NCBI GenBank assembly: GCA_023935145.1
Contig: CM043699.1
Span: 68,764,138 to 68,828,137 of the forward strand
Source of the DNA: Bretschneidera sinensis
Taxonomy: Eukaryota; Streptophyta; Magnoliopsida; Brassicales; Akaniaceae
Direction of reading: 5' to 3'
DNA: 64,000 nucleotides
Positions 23,352 through 34,216 of this stretch are shown here, in pieces. How positions within the stretch are numbered: position 1 is the stretch's first letter; every line of letters begins with the position of its first letter. Position numbers and translations under genes: made by a program. A model generated the notes under the pieces. It was not told where the DNA came from. It did no database searches and was given only the letters and a program-made list of their open reading frames with translations.

Positions 23352-23399
23352 TTGGATTCTTATGTCTTTTGTCTTAACACTCTCCTTGGCGTTGGAAAC

Positions 23400-23511
23400 A
23401 GATGGTGGCAAAGTGGATGGGTTAAATCCGATTGGAAGAGGACAGAAGAAGGCAAAGAAGGTTCTTTTAAGCACACAGCTGGAAAGTGGTCTGGAGATCT
23501 GGATGATACAG
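23400..23511 (+). pseudogene. Calreticulin N-domain exon fragment
   Basis: The frame reads [16 protein letters not shown] then [14 protein letters not shown], which matches the N-terminal lectin domain of plant calreticulin, closest in style to the CRT3 type. After GATGATACAG comes GTTGGT, so the fragment ends where a 5' splice site would be expected. The upstream flank (23352-23399) is in frame but does not look like calreticulin, and no further exon is recognisable downstream. Calreticulin is a calcium-binding chaperone of the ER; here only one partial exon is seen, probably a captured or relic fragment. Confidence 0.75.
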
Positions 23512-23696
23512 GTTGGTGGGGTTTCTTATCATATCCGAATTGAGGAATATTGGTTTATGTTCAATTTCAAATTAGAAATTTGATGAATTGCATAGCAAAG
23601 CAATATATTTATTTATTTTCAAAAATAAAGAATTGCAATAGCAATATTATGTACACATCAGAAGTTGACATGTAAACTTTCATTTTATTGACAGCC

Positions 23697-23950
23697 TGCT
23701 AAAAGATAATGGTTATATTGTCAAAGCTCCAGGGAGATTATTTGTTAACGTAAAAAATTTGCTGCAGAGATTTACGATGTGTTCTCATCTTATCCGAAAC
23801 TTTATCTACGACCATCACAGTGTTAATAATGAAGTTGCTGCCAAAACTCACCGATTGCGTATGCTCAGTGTACTTTTCCTATTGGACGAAAAGTTCCACT
23901 TTTTTGTTAAGCATGCCCTGGGCAATCAACCTTGTGAAATTCAATTGTAG
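23697..23950 (+). other. Open stretch of unknown nature
   Basis: A frame that is open through VKAPGRLFVNVKNLLQRF and ends FVKHALGNQPCEIQL before TAG at 23948-23950. It has no motif I recognise and no upstream start with support. It could be another relic exon near the calreticulin piece. Confidence 0.25.
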
Positions 23951-24239
23951 ATTACCCCACATTGTCAAGTTATAGATCATGATCATCCAATGGGACTCAA
24001 GAGTAAAACTGAGTTGATTCAAAAAATGTGATATCAGCAGAAACAAATAAGTGTTTCAAGGACGGACTGTAACAACGATATCTTTTTTGGTATGAGAGAA
24101 GTCAAAGAACACACAATTAATGGAACGAGAAACAATTTGTTAATACCAAGAGCAAGTTAATGAACAAAACAAATAGACCCAAAGACACGTAGAGGCAAAA
24201 GAAATGGGTGATCATGTGAAAACTAAAGGTGGCAAAATC

Positions 24240-24345
24240 TTACCCGACTCGAAAATACATCAAAATAATATTATCCGAACCTGGACCCGACCCGACCCGG
24301 ATTCAAATGACCCGAACCTAACCCGACCCGACCCGAACAATCCGA
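24240..24345. repeat. ACCCG-rich low-complexity patch
   Basis: Irregular tandem ACCCGACCCGACCCG blocks separated by GAACCT and AAATG spacers. It is markedly richer in GC than the AT-rich flanks. Confidence 0.8.
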
Positions 24346-24679
24346 AATGACTTGAAAATATAATTTTTTTTTGTAAAAATCATTTTGCTTTTTAAAACTG
24401 GGATAATAGTTAATTTACTAGTTGTCAAATAAAATAAATTATATCATAGTTAATTATTTATTTATTTACATGTTGATATGCATGGTTCAACATTCTATTA
24501 ATATAAGTAATCTTATTAATTTCAAATAAAAAATCGAGAAGAGTAGTTTATTTTGCATTGTTCTTCAAGTCACAATAAAATTTTATTTTTAATTGTCTTG
24601 AAAAAATATAATAAAATGAAGTGATTATATGAAAATTAATCTCCAAAATTAGTATAAGACATTACTATTGAGAATAACT

Positions 24680-24760
24680 TTAATCAAAAGAAATAAAAGA
24701 AAATTAACAATTTTAATAAGTAAAAGAGTAATAAAAATCATGTAAAAATTATACTTACCA
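24680..24760 (-). repeat. Remnant of the element 4 3' LTR
   Basis: About 80 bp matching the first bases of the 5' LTR (32979 downwards), including the shared 30-mer region around 24690-24750 and 32905-32970. Beyond about 24680 the match fades, so the rest of this LTR is deleted. Confidence 0.85.
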
Positions 24761-24775
24761 AATTCCCCCAAACTT
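24761..24775 (-). other. Polypurine tract of element 4
   Basis: On the minus strand TTAAGTTTGGGGGAATT abuts the LTR start TGGTAAG, preceded by AGGGCTAGCAAA. Confidence 0.85.
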
Positions 24776-26192
24776 AAAATTTGCTAGCCCTCAAGCAAAG
24801 AAAAAGAGAAAACTAAAAACAAGAATTGGTTTAATTCATAAAATTTGTTGCCTCAAAGATTGCCTAAAGTTTATAATCCAAATGAATCATTCAATATTAC
24901 ACAAGTCCAAAAGTTAATTCGAAACTCAATTCCACCTCATTATCAATCCTCTCATTCATGCATACCTATCATTCTCACTTCATTATTAGCTTCCCAGAAG
25001 ATTTTATGCAAACAAGTAAATATATAATGGATCTCTAGTTATGAAATTGATAATTCAAACTCTATATGCTTGCTTTTCAAATCACTCTTCACTAATGTAG
25101 ACCAAAAATATTACCAAAGATCAATAGATCTTTATTAAGCTTGTAAAATAAGGCTAAGGTGAGGGCTACAAAGAAAAGATATGATTCAAACAAAGCGAGA
25201 GAACTTAATTTTGAACACAAACAAAACAATAGAGCATACTCACTTCTAACACATACACTTCTTCTCAATCCTTTGATTCAAAGATCCTTTTTTTTTAAAA
25301 CACTTCCCAACACCTTGTTGACTTTTCACACCCGCAATCTTATGACTTTGATAACATGAGCTGTAATAAAATTTACTTGTAAACTTCCTACCTCTCACAC
25401 CTTCCATGCTCTTCTAACTTTGTGTAAACTTAGTTCTCTTGAAAGGTAAGGAAATCAATGTTTAAGCTCAAATAGGGTAGGGAATATGATGTTTTATAAA
25501 AAATATATATATATATAAAGCCAAAGTCTAATTCAACAAAGCTCAAAGGGGTGACTAGGGATAAAGATAATAAGTAGGTAAGCTTGAAAGGCTCAATCGA
25601 TTCAAAGAATGTCTAAGTCATTTCCCAAGTAATATTTTGTCTAAGATTTCGCCTCATGTGTCATCAAACAAGTTCTAGAGTTTGTTGAGACCTACATAAA
25701 ATTTATGTAGGTATACAAAACAATTAATGATCATGATAAGCATTCATTGAATAAAAAAAATCTTAAATTAAGAAAAATCAAGTCAAGGATTAACAAATAA
25801 ACTCAAGCAATAAAAAAATTTTCCTAGAAATTATAATCAATTTCAACCATATTCTTATCATAGGCCATTTTATTCGTCAAACCAAAAACAAAGAAAAATA
25901 ATTTTTTTTACACATAAACCCCCTTCCCCCAAACTTAAATAACATACTGCCCTCAATGAGAAAGAAGAATAAAAAAGAAAAAGAATGAGAAAAGGTAAGA
26001 GGTGCTCCATCGATTTCCAATTGAATGTTGTCCTTGAAAGTGCAACCGTGTAACACATTGGAGAGCACCCAAACTTATGCAAACCTACAAGATGAAAACA
26101 AAAATAAAAATTAAAGAGAAAAACAAAAAAACTTGGGTTGTCTCCCAAAAAGCGCTTTGTTTAAGGTCTATAGCTAGACATTCTCCAAATCA
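24776..26192 (-). other. 3' non-coding spacer of element 4
   Basis: AT-rich region between integrase and 3' LTR with no convincing gene. It contains a TA microsatellite (25501-25517), a block at 25645-25690 shared with the spacer of element 1, and a second polypurine-like tract at 25921-25938. Confidence 0.7.
25921..25938 (-). other. Second polypurine-like tract of element 4
   Basis: On the minus strand the tract reads TTTAAGTTTGGGGGAAGGGGG, about 250 bp after the integrase end. It shares AAGTTTGGGGGA with the LTR-adjacent tract 1.1 kb away. Confidence 0.55.
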
Positions 26193-27620
26193 TTAATTAG
26201 GATTGGCGAGATTGATGGAAAACTTTTGCGTGCTAAATTCTCCATCCACATAAAGCTTTAACCTCTGTTCATTAACCTTGAATGTCTCTTTTTTCTCATG
26301 ATGAACTTCAATCGCTCCATGTGGAAAAACTCGAGTCACAACAAATGGTCCCGACCACCTAGATCGCAACTTTCCCGGAAAAAGTTGAAGTCTTAAATTG
26401 AATAGTAAAACTTTTTGCCCCACTTTGAACTCCCTTCTCAAAATATGCTTATAATGCCATCTTTTAGTTTTATCCTTGTAAATCCGAGCATTCTCATAAG
26501 CATAATTACGAAACTCATCCATCTCATTAATTTGCAACATCCCCTTCTCACCCGCAACCTTTAAATCAAAATTAAGTGTCTTCATCGCCCAATAAGCTCT
26601 ATGTTTTAGGTAAATGGCATGTTTTTCCTTAAACTAAGCGATAAGGTAACATTCCAATCGGTGTTTTAAATGTTATCCTATAGGCCCATAATGAATCATC
26701 TAACTTTCGTGCCCAATCCTTTTGTGAGATACTAACGGTCTTCTCAAGTATGCGTTTCAACTCCTTATTGGACACCTCAACTTGGCCACTTGTTTAAGGA
26801 GATATGGTGTTGCCACATGATGAGTAACTCCATACTTAGTAAGTAAAGCTTCAAATTAACGGTTACAAAAATGCTTCCCACCATTACTAATTATCGCCAT
26901 TGGAGTGCCAAATCGGGAAAAGATATTTTTTCGAAAGAAAATTCACCACAACCCTGGCATCATTGGTTGGTAAAGCAGTAGCTTCCACCCACTTAGAGAC
27001 GTAATCTACAGCCACCAAAATAAATTTGTTAGAATACAAAGATGAAAAAGGACCCATAAAATCTATCCTCCAAACATCAAACAATCCAATCACTAAAATA
27101 TTATTCAAAGGCATCTTATGTTTCCTAGAAAGATTTCCAATCCGTTGACAATGATCACAAAAATTAACAAAGTTAAAAGAATCTTTAAAAATAGAAAGCC
27201 AATAAAACCTGGATTGCAAAATTTTTGTCACTATTTTTGCTCCACCAAAGTGGCTGCCCACTTCCAATGAGTGGCAATGTCGAAGTATGCTCTCCATCTC
27301 TTTTTCGGGTACACATCTCCAAATTATCTGATCTGCACAATGTCAAAATAGAAAAGGTTCCTCCCAAAAATAATACTTTAAGTTAGAGAAGAACTTCTTC
27401 TTTTGTTGATATGTCATCTCGGGACATAGAAATTCGCGACACCAAGTAGTTGACTACGTCGGCATACCATGGAACAACCTGTATAGCCATCAAAGGCTCA
27501 TCCGAAAATGTTTCATTAATTGGCAATTGTTGCTCATCATCCACACCCTTAGGCCGAATCCAAGACAAGTAATTTGCCACCAAATTTTTGGTACCCTTCT
27601 TGTTCTTGATCTCCAAATCA
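26193..27620 (-). pseudogene. Integrase of element 4
   Basis: The pieces 27383-27616, 26887-27297 and 26193-26585 carry the zinc-binding segment (HCHSLEVGSHFGG ... FCDHCQR), the core (VWRIDFMGPF) and the C-terminal domain (WSGPFVVTRVFPHGAIEV). The second catalytic position reads ISNGG instead of the family's ISDGG (near 26880), so one of the three acids is lost. The third acid is still visible (QVEVSNKEL, near 26770). Frameshifts separate the pieces. Confidence 0.88.
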
Positions 27621-27652
27621 AATTATTTTAGAAGCAAAATCTATCGAAGTAA

Positions 27653-28250
27653 TCAGGGTTTAGCATCCTTCTTCGCAAGCAAGTACTTAAGAGCGGAGTG
27701 ATTAGTATAGACAACCACCTTCGAACCTATCAAGTAAGAACGAAATTTGTCAAAAGCAAAAACAACCACTAATAATTCTTTTTCAGTAGTAGCATAATTA
27801 AGTTGAGCTTCTGTTAAAGTTCTACTTGCATAATAAATAACATAAAAAAATTTATCCTTTCTCTGCCCTAAAACAGCCCCTATAGCAAAATCACTAGCAC
27901 CACACATCAATTCAAATGGTAAATTCCAATCCGGTGAAACGATTATAGGTTCTAAAATTAATTTTTTTTTCAATGTTTCAAAAGCATGAAAGCATTCATG
28001 AGAAAAATCAAACGGTGTATCTTTAATCAAAAGATTGCAAAGAGGTTTAGTAATTTGAGAAAAATCCTTAATGAACCATCAATAAAACCCAACATGACCC
28101 AAGAAACTTCTCACGCCCTTCACATTGGTCGATGGTGGGAGTTTGTTAATAACATCTATTTTGGCTCTATCGACTTCAATTCCCTTGAGGGAAATTCGAT
28201 GGCCAAGCACTATCCCTTCTTTGACCATAAAGTGGCAATTTTTCCAGTTT
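27653..28250 (-). pseudogene. RNase H and connection domain of element 4
   Basis: An open frame at 27653-28030 holds the RNase H domain. Two family-conserved acidic positions are changed: MCGASDFAIGAVLG has Gly where the family has Asp, and VYTNHSALKYL has Asn where the family has Asp. The part toward RT (28031-28250) is in broken frames. The domain would be inactive even without the breaks. Confidence 0.88.
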
Positions 28251-28273
28251 AAAACTAAATTAGTCTCCTCACA

Positions 28274-29163
28274 TCACTGCAAAACCCAAGACAAGTTAGA
28301 TAAACAATTATCAAAAGAACAACCAAAAACCGAGAAGTTATCCATGAATACTTCTATAAATTTTTCCACCATGTCGGAGAACATGGACATCATGCATCTT
28401 TGGAACGTGGCTGGAGCATTGCAAAGACCAAAAGGCATCCTCCTATATGCAAAAGTTTCGTAAGGACATGTTAAAGTAGTCTTCTCTTGATCTTCGGGAG
28501 CAATAACAATTTGATTGTATCCAGAATACCCATTTAGAAAACAATAGTAAGCATGCGCAGCGAGTCTTTCTAACATTTGGTCGATAAAAGGCAATGGAAA
28601 ATGATCTTTTCGAGTTGCATCATTAAGTCTTCGATAATCTATGCATACTCGCCATCCCGTGACTGTCCTTGTTGGTATAAGTTCATTGTTGTCATTCTTT
28701 ACCACGGTTATTCCTCCTTTCTTGGGGACCACTTGAACCAGACTCATACATAAACTATCCGAGATTGGATAGATAATTCTAGCATCTAAGAGCTTCAATA
28801 CTTCTTTATGCACCACTTCTTGCATTGATGGATTCAATCTTCGTTGCGGTTGAACTATCGGCTTGAAACTATCCTCCATTAAAATCTTATGCATACAACT
28901 CAAAGGACTAATTCCCTTGATATTCGAGATTGTCCATCCCAAAGCCATTTTTGCTCCCTTAAAACTCTTAGCAACTTTTCTTCCTCTACATCACTTAAAG
29001 AACCATCAATAATAACCGAAAAAGTAGAGTCTTGGCCTAAGAAAGCATCCCTCAAATTTGGCGGAAGTGGTTTGAGCTCAAGTTTGGGTTGTTCCTTACT
29101 TAAAGATGTCAGCATGGATGAACCTAGCTCTTCCAATTTCGGCTTTATGGAAGGATGGTGCAA
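28274..29163 (-). pseudogene. Reverse transcriptase of element 4
   Basis: A 224 aa frame (28274-28948) carries QRRLNPSMQEVVHKEVLKLL, VCIDYRRLNDATRKDHF, RRMPFGLCNAPATFQRCM and the catalytic box, which reads FMDN rather than FMDD (28334-28345). The linker toward protease (28900-29163) is in another frame. Loss of the second box aspartate should abolish polymerisation. Confidence 0.9.
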
Positions 29164-29896
29164 CTTCCAAGTACCTTACACACTCCCTAACCTCTTCATT
29201 CTCAGATTTAAGAGTTGTAGAATGAGTAAGACACACCTCAAGTGACAGCTTTGAAAATCCAGCCCTATAGGTCTCGGCCACCACTAAATCTATGTCACTA
29301 ATTTGAAAACAAGAGTGTACTTCGGAAGGAAAATCCATAGCCTTAAATATATCAAAAGTAACCTGCTCATCATCAACCCTCAAAATAAGTTTCCCTTGTT
29401 GGACATCAATTAAAGTTATTCCTGTAGTAAGAAAATGTCACCCCAAAATCAAAAGTATTTCCTCATCCTCCTCCATGTCTAGCACAATAAAATCAGCCAG
29501 AAAAATAAACTTGTCCACCTTCATCAAGATGTCTTCAATGAGTCCTCGAGGGTGCTTGATAGATTTGTCTGCTAATTGTAAAGAGACCGTAGTAGGCTTT
29601 GCTTCTCCAATACTTGACTTCCTGAACACCGAAAATGGTATAAGATTAATACTTGCTCATAAATCACATAAAACTTTATCAAAATAAGAACTTCCTATAG
29701 TGCAAGAAATTGTAAAACTCCATAGATATTTCAATATAGGAGGCAACTTCTTTTGTAAAATTACACTACTCTCTTCGGTTAACATCACCGTCTTATGCTC
29801 CTCCAACTTTCGCTTGTTTAATAAAATATCCTTAAAAAACTCAGCATGTGTAGGCATTTTCTCTAAAGCTTCAATAAGAGGAATATTAGTATGCAA
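29164..29896 (-). pseudogene. Protease of element 4
   Basis: Segments 29657-29896 and 29438-29629 hold the protease core, and 29096-29383 a following spacer. The active-site motif is broken: a stop (29657-29659) falls on the Gly of the usual DLGAS, reading CDL-stop-ASINLIP. KHPRGLIEDILMKVDKFIFL and the LLILG end follow. Confidence 0.87.
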
Positions 29897-29957
29897 TTGC
29901 TTAAAAGTACTAGGAAATTTAGAGAATTAATTATCTAACTTATTATTTTTTAAGTCT

Positions 29958-31446
29958 TTAAGGAAAAGGAATCAATGGATCATAAATTGAACGAGAATTA
30001 GTTTCAAATGTAAACTCCCTAGAATTCGTGGGTTTTGAACCTTCTTTATTCTCTTTAGAATTTTCAGCTTGCTGGTCAGCCACTTGCTGCTCCAATTCCA
30101 CCATTTTTGGCTCGGACTCCACATGATTTTCAGCTTTATCTTGCTCAGGTACTTGCTCTTTGTGGCTGTTCAATTGTCCTCCCACTTCTCAATGCTATTT
30201 CTTTAACATGTTCCTTAGGATTGGTAATGGTATTGCTCGGCAAAGTTCCTGTTGTCCTCTTTGTAAGAATATTTGAAAGCTGACCAATTTGAGCCACAAG
30301 GTTACGAATCGAAGCCGAATTGTTTTGGATTGCCAAATCTGTCTTTTGCATGTATTACATGAACATCTCCTCGAGTGTCAGCTTCTTTTCTTGCTATGGA
30401 AAATTTTGAGGTGGTCTAGCTGCCCCTTGATTGTTGCTCCATGAAAAATTGGGGTGATTTCTCCATCCGGGATTGAATGTATTTGAATAAGGATTGTTTT
30501 CACATTGGAAATTGGACACGTGCTTAGCTTGTTCAAAATTTGGTTGCGCAAATGGATTCCCCACTTGGCAATCAATACTTGAGTGATTTCTTGGAAAAAT
30601 AATCACACAACATTAGTTTGAATAACATTAATATTCATCTTACCTAGTTGTTTAGATAAAGTTGTCATTTGTGCCGCCACTGTGGTAACAGAATCAAGTT
30701 CAAAAACTCCAGCCCATTTTCTTGGCATTCCTCTCTCTGAAGGCCATTAATAGTTGTTGGATGCCAATTCCTCCAAAAGTTCATAAGCTGCTTCATGATT
30801 TTTACTCATTAAAGCCCCTCCAGCTGCTGTATCAACCATGGACTTGTTTGTAGCTCCCAAACCATTTGTATATTTCTCATGCTTTATGCAAAGATTCATT
30901 TTCAAATTGAGTGAATGTGGTAATATCATTCTTTAGCTTTGCTGTCTTGGCCGAAGGGAAATACTTTGTCTAAAAAATTTGTGCTAACTCCTCTCAGGTA
31001 GTAATGACACCAGGTGGTAGAGAATTCAACCATGCTTTCACATTTTCTTTGAGTGAAAAAGGGAAAAGTCTCAAACGAGTAGCATCATCTGTCACTTCAT
31101 TATGCTTGAAGGTGTCACAAATCTCTAGAAAATTTGCGATATGAACATTAGGATCCTCCTGCGACAGCCCCCCAAACTGAACAGTTTGTGGTATCGTTTG
31201 AATTATCGCCGGCTTAATCTCAAAATTATTAGCTTGTATAATCGGTCTCCTTATGTTAGATGTAGCCCCATTAACCGATGGCATAGCACAGTCCCTCAAA
31301 GCCCTATTCACCTCTCCATTTTGCTGATCCACCATAGTGATGGCAGATGTGGTGACTTCTTGCTTCTTCTTTTTCTTGATTCGACCCAAAATTCTCTCAA
31401 TCTCGGGATCAAAAAGTGTAGACTCTAATGGTTTAGATCGGGGCAT
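29958..31446 (-). pseudogene. gag: Gag of element 4
   Basis: Starts at ATG 31446 with MPRSKPLESTLFDPEIERIL and runs 150 aa to a stop at 30994. The capsid core is VQFGGLSQEDPNVHIANFLE and LRLFPFSLKENVKAWLNSLP. Later pieces (30929-30747, 30606-30394, 30351-29958) hold AGGALMSKNHEAAYELLEEL, the NTFNPGWRNHPNFSWSNNQG segment and an acidic Gln-rich tail. The zinc knuckle is lost in broken sequence around 30620. Confidence 0.88.
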
Positions 31447-31579
31447 ACACTTCTAAATCCTGAAAATAAAAATAAAAGAAAAGCAAAACTGAGATCTAAT
31501 CACCAATCTTCAAAAATAATAAAATAAAATCCAAAATAGTAACAATCTAGCTAGTAACAATATCAATTACAAATAATTA

Positions 31580-31598
31580 GTCCTTGGCGACGGCGCCA
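31580..31598 (-). other. Primer-binding site, tRNA-Asp type (element 4)
   Basis: On the minus strand TGGCGCCGTCGCCAAGGAC starts 6 bp after the LTR end. The first nine bases match the complement of tRNA-Asp exactly. Confidence 0.88.
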
Positions 31599-31604
31599 AA
31601 AACT

Positions 31605-32979
31605 TGATGTGAAAATATTTGCAAATGAACAAAATCGCACAAGTAATAAAGTTTTAAAGAAAAAAGTGTCAAACCCACAAGAACTAATTATGCTACTAAG
31701 TATTGAAATTTACCAAATTATTTACTAATTGGAAATAAGATCGAAATTTCAAAGACTTTACCATCTAAATTAAACTAAAGAGCTTGACAAAAATAAATTT
31801 AAAAAAAAAAGAATATAACTTAAGGTTGTAGAGATACTAAAAATAAATCTAGAATTTTTTATTTCACCTAGCTAATCTCACACAATTTATTATCCTTTGT
31901 TATAAGATTCCAATTTTTCAAGTTTATGAAAAATAAATCCCTTAATTATTCAATGTTTTCTCTCGAATAACATTATAAAATATCTCCACCTAATAATTCA
32001 TCATATTTCTATGTAAATTAAATTATTTGAAGATTCGTTAAGTTTTTTGGATTTTTTTTAAATCTAAAATCACACTAATTAAGATAAAGTATCTCTATCT
32101 TTAGCTGCTCAACTAATGATGTTTAATCCTAAAAGCTTCTAATCACAAATTACCTCTCGGTTTCATTATGATTCAATAAATCAAACAATTACTAGCCAAA
32201 AAATTATAAGTAATAAGATCAAAGATAAACACCCATCATAAAAAAGTTTGAAATAAAATAACTTGAAACTTAAATTATGTGTTCAAAGCTAAACTATATC
32301 AAAGGCCTAGAAAAACAAAATTAGTTTATAACAAAACTGAAATCAACCATGTTCTTATTGGAATGCATCAAACGAAAACTAAAGCGAAGAGAATAAAACT
32401 CTGTTGCTTAAAATAAGTTGATGAAATATTCAAGATTATTGAAGATCTCTCTTCATTGAGACTTAGCTCTCACTTTCTCTTGAGATCCCTCTTCCTCAAT
32501 CCCTAAATGAATGAAATGAATGAAAATGTCTTGGTTATTTATAACCACTAGCTGATAACCCCAAGTGATAGTTTTTAGGAGCACCGTCTGATCATAACTC
32601 TTTGTTCTTATCCACTCATCAAGTAATAACCCACTACCAGTTTTCCACCTTTTGCACATGTTGATTGACTTTGTCAATCTGCACACCAGACTGGGTCATC
32701 AACGTGGGCCACTTGCATCCTGCAATGCCAGTCTGTTTGTGCAAAGCTTGCTTGGCTCAACCCACTACCTATCTTGGTCCAGTCCGTGGATCTTCTTGGT
32801 TGCTTGGTCCGTGCCAATACCAGTCGGCTTTTCAAGAATCAGTCTTCTTTTTCAATAAACCTTCTCATTCCTTAAATCACAAGCAAATTAAATAAATTAA
32901 AATCAATATAAATAAAGGAAAACTAACAATTTTAATAAGTAAAAGAGTAATAAAAATCATGTAAAAATTACACTTATCA
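31605..32979 (-). repeat. 5' LTR of element 4
   Basis: 1375 bp on the minus strand from TGATAAGTG to ACATCA. A TATA-like palindrome GGTTATAAATAACC is at 32533-32546. Confidence 0.88.
32533..32546 (-). promoter_or_regulatory. TATA-like box of the element 4 LTR
   Basis: GGTTATAAATAACC on the minus strand, about 430 bp into the LTR. Confidence 0.45.
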
Positions 32980-33579
32980 ACTCACATTCTAACACTTTAA
33001 CATGACTCAAACTAGGAATTAAGAGCTTCAATTACTGCCAAGGAAAGATACTTAAGGCGACAATGCAGTTGAAGAGAAGACACAACAACAGGACAATCAA
33101 TTGGTTGAGAAAGGTGATCAAGGAGGTAAAGCCCATTGGATTCACGCCCTCCACCAATCATCCTTTGTGTCTTCATATCCTGAATAACAACAAAATCATG
33201 GAGAAATGTTACAGAACAGTTAAGACATTTAATAAGTTGACTCATAGATAATAAATTAAGTTTAGAATGAGAGATAAAAGATAGATGACAAAAATATAAA
33301 CAGACTAAGTTGAGCAATATGCTTATTCCACTAGCAATAATTTGAGAACCATTAGCATGAGTAAACAAAGAAACAAGATAGGTTCTAGAAAAGGAGAAAA
33401 CAGCCAAAAAATGACTAAGACATGTGGAAAACAGGCAGGTTGTGGTCGAAAAAGGAATAAAAGGTGGGATGCAGGCGAATTGGTGTGGTTGCTAAGGTTT
33501 TGGGGTGGGGGTTGAGTGTTGTAGCGTTGCTTTTGTTTTTTTCTTTTAAAATTAGGATCTCACTCACACTTTGATACCA
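32980..33579 (-). pseudogene. Element 5: Ty1/copia relic, pre-integrase region and leader
   Basis: The frame 33407-33012 (minus) reads LLSMSQLIKCLNCSVTF, then MIGGGRESNGLYLLDHL, which is the segment between protease and integrase in Ty1/copia polyproteins (gag-pre-integrase). In a shifted frame it continues LIPSLSHVKVLECE right up to the element 4 boundary at 32980. Upstream, a leader and a primer site TGGTATCAAAG (33569-33579, initiator tRNA-Met type) follow an LTR end. Gag and protease are missing between leader and this fragment, so an internal deletion came before or after element 4 arrived. Confidence 0.75.
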
Positions 33580-33695
33580 TGTCAGAATTACCAGAGTGAA
33601 TGGCCTACTAACCCTAAGGTCAATAGTCATATTTATATAAAACTGAATAATGAGAAAATATAAAAGTACTCTTATACTTTAACATTCTCTTAACA
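33580..33695 (-). repeat. Short LTR of element 5
   Basis: 116 bp on the minus strand from TGTTAAGAGAATG to AATTCTGACA, directly followed by the primer site. No second copy is found, so the left boundary is inferred from TG. Confidence 0.5.
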
Positions 33696-33756
33696 AGTAT
33701 TATTAGAGCTATTTAGACAACATCGACTAAAGATGGAGCTCTCAATTCCATTATGA

Positions 33757-34216
33757 TTTGCTAGTACATTTAGTGCGAAAAGCACATCGAACTCGAAGAA
33801 GTGCAACTTTCGTACGTTAGTAACCATATCTTGTGCCCCTACAAAAAAGGGAAAAAACAAAAACAAAAAAAGACCAATTCCATGTAAAATCATGAATTGA
33901 ATCCAACAGTTCTGAAAAAAAAATGCCAAAATGGAAAAATCAAAAGTAGACAATTGTATTCCCCCACAAAAAAAAAATAAAAATAAAAAAAATACAATGT
34001 GCACACTAGAGCTAATTTTACTCGATAAATAAGATGAATTTACAATTGAGAAACAGGAAGGAGGGGAAACAATAAACATCAATCATCTCATCGCCAACAA
34101 CCTTCAACCTCAGAATTGGTTTAGTTTAGGTATAAAGAGAGGAGACAAAAAGAGGGAGAAAGTCATAAAAAGGACTCACCATTAGTCTAACCCATACCTC
34201 TGCAAATGTTTTAAAA
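33757..34216 (-). repeat. Duplicated segment, copy 1
   Basis: Direct repeat of 43600-44013. On the minus strand both copies contain TTTGCAG, then AGGTATGGGTTAGACTAATG, then GTGAGT, which looks like a short exon between splice sites. A second candidate exon, GCACAAGATATGGTTACTAAC after a T-rich tract and (T)GTAG, lies further on (33830 downward). The encoded stretches (EVWVRLM; AQDMVTNVRK) are not recognised. Confidence 0.6.

Larger units (their letters stand above)
24680..32979 (-). mobile_element. Element 4: Athila-like LTR retrotransposon, minus strand
   Basis: On the minus strand the order is LTR (32979 to 31605), tRNA-Asp primer site, gag, protease, RT, RNase H, integrase, a non-coding spacer with polypurine tracts, and a short 3' LTR remnant. 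Coding parts match the Athila-like group and are closest in style to element 1. All four enzyme domains have a damaged catalytic site, besides stops and frameshifts. The 3' LTR keeps only about 80 bp, so the right target-site duplication cannot be matched; the base-side 5 bp next to the 5' LTR are ACTCA. It sits inside a copia relic (element 5). Confidence 0.92.

Noticed and set aside
26148..26193. Small minus-strand frame 25870-26148 after the element 4 integrase as an envelope gene
   Set aside because: Phe-rich because of T runs, spans a polypurine-like tract, and has no signal-peptide or envelope motif.
32453..32895. Frames of 68-77 aa at 32453-32895
   Set aside because: They lie wholly inside the element 4 LTR and show no motifs.
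33690..34082. 130 aa minus-strand frame with hydrophobic runs
   Set aside because: The runs come from T-rich intron-like DNA between splice-like signals; only the AQDMVTN part is conserved in the second copy.
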